The notes: generated by a model from the letters alone, not told the origin. 44,651 nt of DNA from CAZWUW01 sp964636895 (GCA_964636895.1 CAZWUW010000012.1:1-44651), one strand, 5' to 3'; shown: positions 31,323 to 41,307, counted from the first letter of the stretch. Translations and numbers: made by a program.

Positions 31323-31934
31323 CTATTTCACTTCTTCTTCTTTAAAATTAATGTCTGCCACTAACCACTTATCACCATGCTGCTCCATGAAATAAACCGC
31401 TTGATAACGGACTTTGGCCGGACCTTCCATCACTTGACGGCTATCCGCATCCAGATAGGAATACTCCCAAAGCTCTGTTGTCTTTACTTCCGCCGTCTGC
31501 TCTGCACCCTCACCATAAACAACAATATCATTTTTATTATTAAAGTCCTTCTCTATCATGTAAACCTGTTCTTTTACTTTTTTCTGTTTTGCCTTATCCT
31601 TTTTTGGCGGGGGTGCCGACTTAAAGAGCGGCGCTGAACGGTCAGGCTGATTTTGGGGCGGCTCCCCAATTTTATAGTCTTTATATTCAATCCGGAGAAG
31701 TTGTGCAACCATTATCTTCTTTTCATCCATTAACCTGGCCATAAACAGGGAAAAACCGCCAATTTCCCGCCCCGTAGCTACCGGCTTTAACATTTCGGGA
31801 TTTTGGGACTTCAGGGCCATAACCAGGTTAGCATTATAATTTTTAATAGCTTGCTGAAGCTTCTTTTCCTCCGGACTAAGGCATCCGGATAACAACAATG
31901 CCAACACTGTACAGAAAACCGTTAGGCGCTTCAT
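31323..31934 (-). CDS. Lipoprotein, probable NTF2-like/IMS-type domain, module A copy
   Basis: 203 residues. ATG with GGGGGG eight bases upstream. Signal peptide MKRLTVFCTVLALLLSGC with the lipobox Cys at 18. The C-terminal domain (WEYSYLDADSRQVMEG, then HGDKWLVADINFKEEEV) is homologous to the lipoprotein at 8914-9432. It carries an insert of about 35 residues rich in Pro, Lys and Asp (APPPKKDKAKQKKVK) that the other copy lacks. It sits 18 bases after the giant cytochrome and 17 bases before resB, whereas in module B the lipoprotein follows ccsA, so the block was rearranged after duplication. Confidence 0.82.
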   Translation of the reverse strand: MKRLTVFCTVLALLLSGCLSPEEKKLQQAIKNYNANLVMALKSQNPEMLKPVATGREIGGFSLFMARLMDEKKIMVAQLLRIEYKDYKIGEPPQNQPDRSAPLFKSAPPPKKDKAKQKKVKEQVYMIEKDFNNKNDIVVYGEGAEQTAEVKTTELWEYSYLDADSRQVMEGPAKVRYQAVYFMEQHGDKWLVADINFKEEEVK

Positions 31935-31952
31935 TTCATTATCCCCCCGTAT

Positions 31953-34900
31953 TTACCTGCCGCAGGCACCCGCGCAGTTTCCGGCAGTATGGTCACCCCA
32001 GTCAGCGCCCGGCGCAACCGTGTAACCGGTGGCTGAAGCGGGCATATCTGCACCTACCCCGTCACGATACGGCCTGGGCGCATCAGCTCCCCATAACGGA
32101 TTAGCATAGCGCCAGCCGTGAGGAAGTCCCCCGTGGCAGTACGCACAACCATACGCGCGACTGGCAGTTGCGTGCTGGTTCGGGTCTGCATGCAGATTGT
32201 AACGGGTGCCTTGTTTGAAAGCGGATCGGATTGTTGCAGTGCCATTAGTACCCCCGGCATAATAATTCCAGTTATGGCATTGGAAACAAAGGTGGCTGTT
32301 AGTTCCGGTAGTACCGGTCAAAGTGCCTGCAGCGCCGGTGGGATTCCACGGGGCAATTAACAGGAATCGGTTGCTGGACCCGTGCGGTCCCCGGCCGCCG
32401 GTGTCACCGGGTGCTTTGTTATGACAATCGGTGCATTTCATAGTGCTTCTGGCATGCCAGCCGTTGACATACATGCCGTCCCCGTAATATCGGGTAATTC
32501 CAGAAACATAGGTAGCTGCTTTGCTGGGGCCGATAACCGCATGATAAGCCGAATTGGCCGGATTAAACTCCTTGGCGATATCTGTCTGCAAATAAGCGCC
32601 GGGCGGATATCCCGATACCGATGACGGCGTGTTAAAAGGCGCCGTACCGGTAGCATCCTGGGTTGTACTAAGCCCATACGCAAACTTACTGTGACACTTG
32701 ATGCAAAGCTGCCACTGCTTGCTGGTATCCGTCAGCGGCTGCAGCGACCAGGTTGGTGTAGTCGTTGCCCAATTAGCCCAGGTGGCGCCATTCCAATTTG
32801 TAATATTAACTCCGGTCACGTTACCTAAGAGGTATGTTTCATCATTAACACTTCTCTTGGCACTTACAGCAGTATGCGGGTCATGGCAGTCATTGCACTG
32901 GGCATGGCGGCTAACCCCTGAGGAAGTCCAGGGATACTGCTCTGTATTACTGTGCCTGCCGGCAAAACCGGCTTGCGTCGTAGGATGACTGTATGTCAAC
33001 GCCAGCGGAGATTTAACATTCAGGCTTGTAATACCAGTAGGTGCTGTATAGAGTGACCCCTGATGACACTGCAGGCAGACACCATCGGTGCCAAATTTAT
33101 CTTCGTCCAGCCTGACCAGCCATTTATATTGCGTACCATGCCATTCATGACACATGGTGCATTCGTTTTTATAGTTTCCATAAGCATCAGTCTGGCCTCG
33201 CAATTGTGTATTCAGATAATGCCCGGAATTTAAGTAAGAATAAGGCGCATCCTTATTCCAGCCTCCACCGCCAGTAGTGAAGCCAGGGTTATTAAACGTG
33301 ATACTGTAAGGAACTACCGTTGTCGCATTGGTAATAGCGGTCGGCGGGGCAGAGTCATGGCATTTGATGCAAAACTGCGATATCCTCCTGCTTCCTGAAG
33401 TATTATAAGGGAGTTTTGTATTATCCGGATCAGATATAGCAGTGTAAACAGCGCCGGAAACAAACTTGGCATTGTCAACAGTATGCGGCCCATGGCAGCT
33501 GGTGCATTCAATTTTTCCGTTTACAGTATTGAAGACTGTATGCCTTGACTTGTTAGCAGCTCCGGTAACCATGTTATAAACATTGTATCCCGCAGTCATC
33601 GAATAATTGGCATCCTTGCCATGACACTTGTAACACTGCTCTTCTTCAGCGTTAGCCCTGGTATTATCCTTTAGCTGTCCATACTGTGAGCCATGCTTTT
33701 CATGGCACTTGACACAGGTTACTTGAGTGCCTGACACCGGCAGCATTGCTCCACTGTTAACAGCTGGGTCATAATGCACCGCAAAGGGATTGGTATGGTC
33801 CCCGGCAGCATAGCCATAATATGTTGTGGCATTATACACCGAATTCATGGTCAACCCGGTCTTAAATATCCTGTTAGTCGGCCCGTGGCAGGCCAGGCAG
33901 AAGTTGTTGCCGTAAACGGAATTGGCAACACCGGGCACCTTTAGTAATTTTGCCCAAAGGTTATTGGTTCCGGGCTTTTTTTCACCGTGCGGGTTATGGC
34001 AGTCGGTACAGAATAACACATTCTGGCCGGCATCATCCAGTGACTTATGCAGGGATGCCGAATATGGCGCTGACCTGGCAAACTCGCCCTGAACCTTATA
34101 AAGACTTGTACCGGCGGTACCGTGACACACAAAACAAACCTGCTGAATCGTGGTCCGGTTCAGCAGTTGCCTGCCTATAGAACCGTGAGCCACGTGGCAC
34201 TGCCCGCACAATCTGGTATTATTAATATCACCGGCGTTAACTTTGGCGTATTTACCGTGAGGAGTATATCCATCCCAATATGCGAAATTAGCAGCCGGGT
34301 TAACCGGCAATCCCCCCTGATCATATACGGAATTGACCACAATCCTGTAACTAATGGGCAGCGGATAAACATTGCCAAAAACGCTGTCATTAAAAGTAAT
34401 CCGGACAATCCGGTTATCGCTGGGAACCAGTTCGTAAGCGCTGGCATATACGGTGAAAGCCATATTGCCGCCAGCAACCCCGTTTACATACTTAGTAAAG
34501 GTCCAGCCACCGACACTGTTTATCGAAATGTTTTCACTGAAGGTCAGGTATAGCAGTTGTTTGCTTGTGGACTCTGCGCTCTGCAAGGTCGGGGGAGTAA
34601 TATCCTTATCAAAAAACTTGCTTTTTTCTTCAGATACCGAAGACAAATTGCCAGCCAAATCTTCCGCAATAAGTTTATAGTACCAAATCCCACTTGTCGG
34701 CGGGCCATCCTCATAAATCTCTCCTGAAACGGTGGTGCCCACCAATGTCCCGGCATTGGCAGTAAAGCCGGAAGTATTGCTGCGGTATATGCGCATTTTA
34801 GAATAGTCTGTATTGCTGTTCCATTTGACGGTTATCTTTTGATTGCCATAATCAATCAGGATGAATGTGGGCACAACAACTGCCGTATCAATTTTTACCA

Positions 34901-37900
34901 CACCGCCTTCGGCTACAACCGGGCTCACACCGTTGACGGCAAAATCAAAACCCTCCGCCGTTGCCCCTTTAAAAGTAATCTGAGCATTGCCGTCAACGCC
35001 GGCAAAAACGGACCAGGGCAATGCCCCTCTGTAAACATTTCCTCCCTCTAAGGTCATCGCCCGCCCGGCCACATCGTTAACAGTCAACGGTGCATCAATG
35101 CTGAAGTTGGGAGCACCGGTCAGCGCCTTGTTGGAAGAAACCCTGATATAGACATTCTGAGCTTTGGCATGATAATATCCTGCCGCATCTCTTGGTAACA
35201 ACTGGGTGTATGAAGCATCGCTGTAATATTGCACCGTCAACGTCGGCGGGCCCGGCGGGGCAACTCCGCTGACCTCATTTGATTCAGCCGAAACGTTTTC
35301 TGCGGCGTCCACTGATTTAATCTTATAGTAATACGTAACATGAGGCGCTACAGTAGTATCATCCCAAGTGCTACGCGGCCCGCTCACGACAAAATCAGGC
35401 ACTCCGCCGGTATTCACCGGGGTAGAAGTGCTTCTGAAAACATGATAAGCAACATGGTCCCCTTCGCTGTTTGTCCAGTTCAGAGTAATTCTGCCCAGGC
35501 CGTTAACCCGAGACAGAGTGGGATTGGCAATCGTGCTGTCAACTACGACCGAAGTGCTGCCGCTGACCAGCGGATTATTATCCCCTTTATCCTTGGCCGC
35601 AACTGAAACCGTATATGCTTTCAGGGTTTCGGCATTAGCAACATTCCAGTTATAGACATAAACCATGTTATTTACCGTTAGGGCTGTTAATGTACTGGCA
35701 ACTGTATTAGCCCCCGTCCCGGAAATAGCAATGGTGGGATTAGCCTGCAAGGTTTCATTGGCTTCCACTTTTATAAATACACTCTGCAGCTTCGTGTATA
35801 CGGACGTATAAACCGGCAACGGATTAGAAAAGACACCGGTACCTGAATTATAGTTCTTCCAGTAGCTAAGCGCAATGTTAGGCGGCGTGATATCGTTCTT
35901 AATGTTAATATTTCGGTGCACAGGTAGTGATTCATGCCCGAATTTATCCCTGGCCACGATTCTGATCACATAATTGCCGTTCAACTCTGGCGAGGCGGTG
36001 TTCCATGTATGCAAGGTTGACGCAGTGCGATATGCAGTGGTACCTGTTGTAAGCGGTGTATAAACAGTTTCCCCGACTTTTCTGTAGTCAATAGTGTAAT
36101 TGAGAAAATGACTGTCGTCCGCCACGTCCTTGTTGGGGTCATAAACTATCCCCGCAATAGTCACATTCCCAGCCAACCCCGTCGCCCCCGCCGCCGGCGC
36201 AGTAAGACTGATAAACGGCGCAGTGAAGTCGACTTTGAGCTTCATCGAAGCATTGGAATAAACCACGGTATTTGTAGCGGTCTCCCCTCCGCCGGGATAA
36301 GTGTTAGTTTCATTGTCTGTAGCGGTAATTGTATAATAATACGTTCCGTCAGCATTTGCACCCAAACCGCTGCCGCCCCAGGATCTTGAATAAACCCAGG
36401 TGTTAACATCTTTTTTGGTCGTAGCGGCAAAACGGTTGGCAAGGGTAGCCGCCACATTTTGCAAAGCTGCATCGCTATATACTTTAAGCGTAACAAAAGC
36501 ACTTTCGTCAAGATAAACCTGAAAAGCTGTAGTCGGGCCATAAGCTGAGCCAGATACTACATCGGATATATCCGTCGGAACAAGGGCCGGATGAGTAACA
36601 ACGGGAGGGGTTTTGTCCAGAGTATAGGCTTCCACATTAGTTGCATCATCCCCGATAACCACGTCATCTATATTATCCTGGTCATTCACCTTCATTAAGC
36701 ATATAGCACCAATATTACCAATTCCATTAACGTTAATACCGTTAGTCGTAGCCTGGCTAATTCCAGGGTCAGTCAAAGTAGGCGCACTATAATGAAAAAC
36801 CTTGATATCGCCGTTCTGCAAAGCAGCCACAATATCATCGGTTGCCGTATTACCGTCAACCTCACCGGCCTCAACACCATAGATATTTGTACCCTGTTGG
36901 GCTGATTCAGCGGTTGTATCATCAGTGCCAGAAGTCAGGTTCTGGGTATCGGTGCCGCTTAAAACTTTAACCATTCTACTATCCGCAGCATTGGCAGCAG
37001 TACCAGTGCCCAAAATTATATCTTTATTACTATCACCAGTTACTTCAGCAATTTTGATGTCATAAACCGCCCCAATTCTATTTGTATTCTGCCTCGCTGC
37101 CCGGATTGTACCATTAGCGTTTACGACTGCCAACCAATTGTTAGTAGCGTTATCAGTAGCAATAATAAACTCTTCTGTTGCAGCATTATTGTCCGTATCC
37201 CCAACAGCCACATTCAAAAAATTCCCGTTAGCAACTGCAAGTGTGGTGTCAGAAGTAGTATTACCATCATTGTTAAATAAACGCGCGCCATTCAAAGCAT
37301 TATTAACAGTAATTATTAATACTCTATTGCCGGCAGAATTATTTGCGTAAGCAATCCGCTGAATATTACTCGCAGTGGCACCATCCGTCCGGCCACCGGC
37401 TGTGGTGTAAATGCGCCAGGCTGTGCTTGTGTTTGGGGCGGGGGCAATAATGATATCCTTAACCCCGTCATTAGTCATATCCCCATAAGCCACCTGAGTC
37501 GGGTTAAATGATGGTATAGTGGCATTCCAAACAATGCTAGTATCTTCAACCAAAGTATTGCCGGTGGTGTGCTTGAATATCCGGACCGGCTGAGCTCTTC
37601 CGCTTACCGTTGTATTATGTCCAGCCGGGACAATGATTTCCGGTTTACCACCGTCACCGGTAATAATATCCGCAATCACAATATTTACCGGGGCGGCGGC
37701 AATATTAAAGGTTCCGGTAAAGACAGTTTTATCCTTACGCATTACCTTTAGTTCATTATTGGCGCTGCCGTCAACCAGAATTATCTCTTCACTGCCGTCC
37801 AAATCAAGGTCGGCCTTTTCCAAAATTCTGATGGCGGCTCCTTCAACATGCTGTGGGTTCCACAACGCCTGGGGGTCCGCATATGCTGCAAACTGCTGAT

Positions 37901-38006
37901 AAACAAAAACACCAATCACCACAACTACAATAAAAGTCACAGCTACAGTAATGTGCTTTCGGTAGTTATTAAATATCGAGTTGTTTTTTTGTGCTCCGCT
38001 TTGCAT
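31953..38006 (-). CDS. Giant 15-heme c-type cytochrome with FG-GAP-like propeller and Ig/fibronectin domains, module A
   Basis: 2017 residues, the largest protein of the window; ATG at 38006 with GGGGTGAT five bases upstream. Signal/anchor ITVAVTFIVVVVIGVFVYQQF (about 19-39). Residues about 45-460 hold FG-GAP/VCBS-type repeats with calcium-loop patterns (DLDLDGSEEI, DMTNDGVKDI, VTGDSNKDI). Ig-like and fibronectin type III domains follow to about 1180, then an SbsA-like domain. Hemes start near 1264: CGQCH, CFVCH, CTDCH, CLACH, CVKCH, CYKCH, CTSCH, CIKCH, CTMCH, CLQCH, CNDCH, CIKCH, CTDCH, CFQCH, CAYCH. The last seven hemes align closely with the module B protein at 11612-16768 (RGPHGSSNRFLLIAPW against RGPHGSTNQFLLVAPW). 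It ends NCAGACGR, again a CX3C. Likely extracellular electron carrier. Confidence 0.93.
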   Translation of the reverse strand: MQSGAQKNNSIFNNYRKHITVAVTFIVVVVIGVFVYQQFAAYADPQALWNPQHVEGAAIRILEKADLDLDGSEEIILVDGSANNELKVMRKDKTVFTGTFNIAAAPVNIVIADIITGDGGKPEIIVPAGHNTTVSGRAQPVRIFKHTTGNTLVEDTSIVWNATIPSFNPTQVAYGDMTNDGVKDIIIAPAPNTSTAWRIYTTAGGRTDGATASNIQRIAYANNSAGNRVLIITVNNALNGARLFNNDGNTTSDTTLAVANGNFLNVAVGDTDNNAATEEFIIATDNATNNWLAVVNANGTIRAARQNTNRIGAVYDIKIAEVTGDSNKDIILGTGTAANAADSRMVKVLSGTDTQNLTSGTDDTTAESAQQGTNIYGVEAGEVDGNTATDDIVAALQNGDIKVFHYSAPTLTDPGISQATTNGINVNGIGNIGAICLMKVNDQDNIDDVVIGDDATNVEAYTLDKTPPVVTHPALVPTDISDVVSGSAYGPTTAFQVYLDESAFVTLKVYSDAALQNVAATLANRFAATTKKDVNTWVYSRSWGGSGLGANADGTYYYTITATDNETNTYPGGGETATNTVVYSNASMKLKVDFTAPFISLTAPAAGATGLAGNVTIAGIVYDPNKDVADDSHFLNYTIDYRKVGETVYTPLTTGTTAYRTASTLHTWNTASPELNGNYVIRIVARDKFGHESLPVHRNINIKNDITPPNIALSYWKNYNSGTGVFSNPLPVYTSVYTKLQSVFIKVEANETLQANPTIAISGTGANTVASTLTALTVNNMVYVYNWNVANAETLKAYTVSVAAKDKGDNNPLVSGSTSVVVDSTIANPTLSRVNGLGRITLNWTNSEGDHVAYHVFRSTSTPVNTGGVPDFVVSGPRSTWDDTTVAPHVTYYYKIKSVDAAENVSAESNEVSGVAPPGPPTLTVQYYSDASYTQLLPRDAAGYYHAKAQNVYIRVSSNKALTGAPNFSIDAPLTVNDVAGRAMTLEGGNVYRGALPWSVFAGVDGNAQITFKGATAEGFDFAVNGVSPVVAEGGVVKIDTAVVVPTFILIDYGNQKITVKWNSNTDYSKMRIYRSNTSGFTANAGTLVGTTVSGEIYEDGPPTSGIWYYKLIAEDLAGNLSSVSEEKSKFFDKDITPPTLQSAESTSKQLLYLTFSENISINSVGGWTFTKYVNGVAGGNMAFTVYASAYELVPSDNRIVRITFNDSVFGNVYPLPISYRIVVNSVYDQGGLPVNPAANFAYWDGYTPHGKYAKVNAGDINNTRLCGQCHVAHGSIGRQLLNRTTIQQVCFVCHGTAGTSLYKVQGEFARSAPYSASLHKSLDDAGQNVLFCTDCHNPHGEKKPGTNNLWAKLLKVPGVANSVYGNNFCLACHGPTNRIFKTGLTMNSVYNATTYYGYAAGDHTNPFAVHYDPAVNSGAMLPVSGTQVTCVKCHEKHGSQYGQLKDNTRANAEEEQCYKCHGKDANYSMTAGYNVYNMVTGAANKSRHTVFNTVNGKIECTSCHGPHTVDNAKFVSGAVYTAISDPDNTKLPYNTSGSRRISQFCIKCHDSAPPTAITNATTVVPYSITFNNPGFTTGGGGWNKDAPYSYLNSGHYLNTQLRGQTDAYGNYKNECTMCHEWHGTQYKWLVRLDEDKFGTDGVCLQCHQGSLYTAPTGITSLNVKSPLALTYSHPTTQAGFAGRHSNTEQYPWTSSGVSRHAQCNDCHDPHTAVSAKRSVNDETYLLGNVTGVNITNWNGATWANWATTTPTWSLQPLTDTSKQWQLCIKCHSKFAYGLSTTQDATGTAPFNTPSSVSGYPPGAYLQTDIAKEFNPANSAYHAVIGPSKAATYVSGITRYYGDGMYVNGWHARSTMKCTDCHNKAPGDTGGRGPHGSSNRFLLIAPWNPTGAAGTLTGTTGTNSHLCFQCHNWNYYAGGTNGTATIRSAFKQGTRYNLHADPNQHATASRAYGCAYCHGGLPHGWRYANPLWGADAPRPYRDGVGADMPASATGYTVAPGADWGDHTAGNCAGACGR

Positions 38007-38037
38007 CTAACATCACCCCAGAATCCGCAATTTATGC

Positions 38038-38943
38038 TTACTTCCAGGCCCAGACCTGAACCTGGTTATTACCCAGGTCGGCAATATAAATCTTGCCGTC
38101 GTCATCGACGGACAAGCCTGTTGGCATCTTAAAAAGGCTTTCCTTATCACCCGTCGAACCAAAGGCGGTCACATCTGTTCCATTCCCGTCAAATACCCTG
38201 ATCACATTGGTCAGCGTATCAGCCACATAAATACGCCCCTTTTTGTCTACGGCCAGGCCTTTGGCCATGGTCATGGCCCATTTGGGGCCGCCGTCAAAGA
38301 TTTTTTTCAGCTCTCCGGTCGGACCAAGCAGCTTTACATTGTAATTGCCGCCGTCAGCCACCCAGACCGAACCGTCTGCGTTCACCGCCAGTCCTTGTGG
38401 GGAACCCAGCGAAACTTTTTGTGAGGTTATTGAATTTATTATTTGGCCGGCTTCAGAAAAAACAATTATCCTTTTTGCGGCCAAGTCAGTTACGTAAACC
38501 TTTTTGTCCTTGGCTACAAAAACCCCGGCCGGCTGCACTCCTGACCCGGGACTAACCCAGGCCTTAACATACTCGCCATTGCTGTTATACTCATATAATG
38601 CACCCGCACCGACATCAGCAACAATTACTTTTTCTCCGGCAATGCCGATGCCATAAGGATAAACTAAAGGCTTTTCCGTCCCTGCTGCACCAAAGTCATA
38701 AAGAAACTTGCCTTCGCTGTCAAATACACGAATACGTTTGTTGCCGGCATCAGCAACAAAAACATTTCCTTTTTTATCGGCTATGGCAAAGACCGGTTCT
38801 TTTAATTCGTTATTAAAATCACCGGCTATGACCTTTAATAAATACAGACCTTCGGTAGTAGTTGGTTTTGACGAAAAGAAGGTCACAACTCCCATTGTGA
38901 CCACAAGCAATATAATAAAACCCAACACATGCTTGACCTTCAT
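38038..38943 (-). CDS. Membrane-anchored NHL-repeat beta-propeller protein, second of module A
   Basis: 301 residues from the ATG at 38943, preceded by GGCGGGGG; the longer open frame to 39099 lies inside the hexaheme gene. Helix VLGFIILLVVTMGVVTFF, then six NHL repeats, for example FAIADKKGNVFVADAGNKRI, SPQGLAVNADGSVWVADGGN and MPTGLSVDDDGKIYIADLGN. It starts MKVKH like the module B protein at 21042-21983, so these two may be counterparts. It is the propeller half of the couplet with the 2017-residue cytochrome, 31 bases downstream. Confidence 0.9.
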   Translation of the reverse strand: MKVKHVLGFIILLVVTMGVVTFFSSKPTTTEGLYLLKVIAGDFNNELKEPVFAIADKKGNVFVADAGNKRIRVFDSEGKFLYDFGAAGTEKPLVYPYGIGIAGEKVIVADVGAGALYEYNSNGEYVKAWVSPGSGVQPAGVFVAKDKKVYVTDLAAKRIIVFSEAGQIINSITSQKVSLGSPQGLAVNADGSVWVADGGNYNVKLLGPTGELKKIFDGGPKWAMTMAKGLAVDKKGRIYVADTLTNVIRVFDGNGTDVTAFGSTGDKESLFKMPTGLSVDDDGKIYIADLGNNQVQVWAWK

Positions 38944-38965
38944 CAAATCCCCCGCCCAGCAATGC

Positions 38966-40258
38966 CTATTTTTTATGACAAGACTGACAAACGCCGTAGT
39001 TATCAAGTCGCAGCATATATTTGCCATCATATACAGTATCCTGCACATTAAAACTTTTGGTGCTTCCATGGGCAAAATGACAGGTACTGCATACAACACC
39101 GGTGCGTTTATCGGTTTTTAAAGCCTGGTCAGGAGTATACTGCAAAGGCAGCAAATCGCCGGCAGCAGGCTCAAAAGACGGATTTTTCAATCCGTTGACC
39201 CCATAAACGGAATATACCACACTGCCCACCGATACCGGGTGCCGGTATCGGGCTACACCGGGGCCTGGGGCCGGTACGTTGGAACCATAAACCCCGCCCG
39301 CTACCCAGGCGTTGCCATCATCATAGTCTAGGTGACAGGCCGCACAAAACTCCGAGTTGCCCCGCACCATAAATAATTCTTCACCGGAAGTAGCGCTGGC
39401 GGTAATAGCATAGGCGTCAAAATCAATGCTATTGGTAACCAGACTCTTATTGTCATCAGCGTAAATGCTTTTCTTCAGTAAGCGATAATTATCATCAGTC
39501 CCGCCATGGCCGTTGTGACACGACACACAGGTAAGGCTTAGCTTCTTGGTGCCGCTAAGCACATCGCTGCCCGGTACATCATTGGCAGTAAGACTGAGAG
39601 TATCATTGGCATTGTGCAGGGAAATCGCCGGCAATCCCACCTGTTTAACAAAAGGTCCGGCCAAAGAAGGCTTTTGACTGCCGGCAACTGCGGTCATGCC
39701 GGATTCCACGTCATACTTGCTCTGAGTATTGGCATTAGAATGGCAGAGCATACAAAGCTCGTAATAACTGGCTTTTTTCAGCAACTGGGCCTTAAGGGCA
39801 CTATGGGTACTATGACAGCCGCCACACATAGGCGTATCCGGCCGGAAGTTACCATGCGCGTAGTCGTTATATTCCCTGTTCGTGCCATACGTGGTTGTTG
39901 TGTCCACCGGGAACAGCCGGACATAAGTAGCTTCCGCAACAGAAGCAATGCGCAGATAGTAATTCATATATTTGTTCATGGACAGGTTTACATATTTCAG
40001 GGCACCACCGGCCGTGTTAACTGTCAAGGGAGCAGCGCCCGCCCAGTTCAAATCGCTGCCGCTGGCGGTCATGGTAGCTGTTGCCCGGACATCATTAAAG
40101 CCTCCCGGATCCTCAAAATAAACCCTGGCACTGACTGTGGTGCCGGTCTGGCCGGTATACGTAACATATGCCCTGGGGGCAACCGCATAAGTTAAGCCGG
40201 TCCAGGTTAACAAAAGCATAATTATTAAGGCCGCAGCCATACCCAGTTTCTTTTTCAT
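38966..40258 (-). CDS. Secreted hexaheme c-type cytochrome, OmcS-like heme layout
   Basis: 430 residues from the ATG at 40258, with GGGGGG eight bases upstream (GTG at 40267 is possible). A cleavable signal peptide (LGMAAALIIMLLLTWTGLTYA) replaces the membrane anchors seen in the larger cytochromes. About 110 residues of beta-rich sequence precede six heme motifs from residue about 142: CGGCHSTH, CMLCH, CVSCHNGHG, CAACH, CSTCHFAHGS, CQSCHKK. RYRHPVSV lies between the fourth and fifth. The order and the extra His agree with my memory of Geobacter OmcS (six hemes, about 430 residues, CxxCHxxH first, EWCxxCH fourth, RHP, CxxCHRAHAS fifth, C-terminal CxxCHxK). OmcS polymerises into conducting filaments; whether this protein does is inference. 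It equals the C-terminal third of the cytochrome at 22013-25816. Confidence 0.93.
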   Translation of the reverse strand: MKKKLGMAAALIIMLLLTWTGLTYAVAPRAYVTYTGQTGTTVSARVYFEDPGGFNDVRATATMTASGSDLNWAGAAPLTVNTAGGALKYVNLSMNKYMNYYLRIASVAEATYVRLFPVDTTTTYGTNREYNDYAHGNFRPDTPMCGGCHSTHSALKAQLLKKASYYELCMLCHSNANTQSKYDVESGMTAVAGSQKPSLAGPFVKQVGLPAISLHNANDTLSLTANDVPGSDVLSGTKKLSLTCVSCHNGHGGTDDNYRLLKKSIYADDNKSLVTNSIDFDAYAITASATSGEELFMVRGNSEFCAACHLDYDDGNAWVAGGVYGSNVPAPGPGVARYRHPVSVGSVVYSVYGVNGLKNPSFEPAAGDLLPLQYTPDQALKTDKRTGVVCSTCHFAHGSTKSFNVQDTVYDGKYMLRLDNYGVCQSCHKK

Positions 40259-40284
40259 CTCCCTCACCCCCCGTGATAAGCAAC

Positions 40285-41268
40285 TTAATAACCCCAGACT
40301 TCCACCCGATTATTAGCCCAGTCAGCTATAAATATACGGTTGCTGCCGTCTATAAAAACCCCTGTAGGATAAAGCAGTTCACCTTTATCAAAACCCTTAT
40401 TACCAAAACTAAACAAATGGTTGCCGTCGGCATCAAAAACCCGAATAGTACTTACTATTGAGTCAGCAACAAAAATCCGGCCAACTGTGTCTAACGCCAA
40501 TCCCCGCAATAAACTGAATCTATTGTTTTCCTGCCAGGAGGCAATACTCTGACGCTCTCGGCCTTGCTTGTCAACAACTGCTATGCGGTAGCCACCGGCA
40601 TCCGCAATGTATACTTTACCGTTCCCGTCGGCGGCTATACCGTGCGGATAATTAACACCCTTAATAACCTTCTCGGTTTGCCCTTTATCATCAACTACAA
40701 TAACTTGCTGTTTTATTAAATCACCGATATACAGTTTACCGTCTTTGGCAAACAACGGGCCCGGCTTTTCAACTTTAATCGGACCGGCGGGCGAAGCTTT
40801 AATAGCGACAAACTCGCCTTGCGGAGTAAACTCCTGAATCCTTTTGTTACCGGTCTCGGAGATCAGCAAATTGCCTTTTTTGTTTTCGGTAATTCCGTAG
40901 GGGTAAGCCAGTTCTCCCGGTTTCGGACCGGGCCGACCAAAGGTAAACAGGTACTCGCCATTAGGCTTAAATACCTGAATTTCATGATTGTTGGTGCTAG
41001 CCACATAAATGTTGCCCTGACGACTGACATAAGCTGCCATTGGGGATTTAAGCGACCGTTTCGGGTTTCCGTAAATACTGAACCGATATACAGGACGTTG
41101 TTCCATGTTGAAAATATAGTCCTCATCAGCCGGACGTTGATGTTTCCAGTAAAAATAACCGAAAATCGCCGCGATAATAACAACAATAGCTGTAATAATC
41201 TGCATCAGCCGTTTTACAGTAATTGTCTGTTTTGACTTAGTGGTAGGTATTGAACGCAAATCCTTCAT
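40285..41268 (-). CDS. Membrane-anchored NHL-repeat beta-propeller protein, first of module A
   Basis: 327 residues. Basic cytoplasmic head (SIPTTKSKQTITVKR), one helix (IITAIVVIIAAIFGYFYW, about 25-42), then six NHL repeats from SPMAAYVSRQGNIYVASTNN to YPTGVFIDGSNRIFIADWAN, ending NNRVEVWGY. The SD before the ATG at 41268 is weak (GGGCGGTG, about twelve bases away), so a later start before the helix is possible. It is the positional counterpart of 25847-26824 and precedes the secreted hexaheme cytochrome by 26 bases. Confidence 0.88.
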   Translation of the reverse strand: MKDLRSIPTTKSKQTITVKRLMQIITAIVVIIAAIFGYFYWKHQRPADEDYIFNMEQRPVYRFSIYGNPKRSLKSPMAAYVSRQGNIYVASTNNHEIQVFKPNGEYLFTFGRPGPKPGELAYPYGITENKKGNLLISETGNKRIQEFTPQGEFVAIKASPAGPIKVEKPGPLFAKDGKLYIGDLIKQQVIVVDDKGQTEKVIKGVNYPHGIAADGNGKVYIADAGGYRIAVVDKQGRERQSIASWQENNRFSLLRGLALDTVGRIFVADSIVSTIRVFDADGNHLFSFGNKGFDKGELLYPTGVFIDGSNRIFIADWANNRVEVWGY

Positions 41269-41307
41269 TAATAATTAACACCGCCCGGCTGTCTGTTTTT
41301 TCAACTT

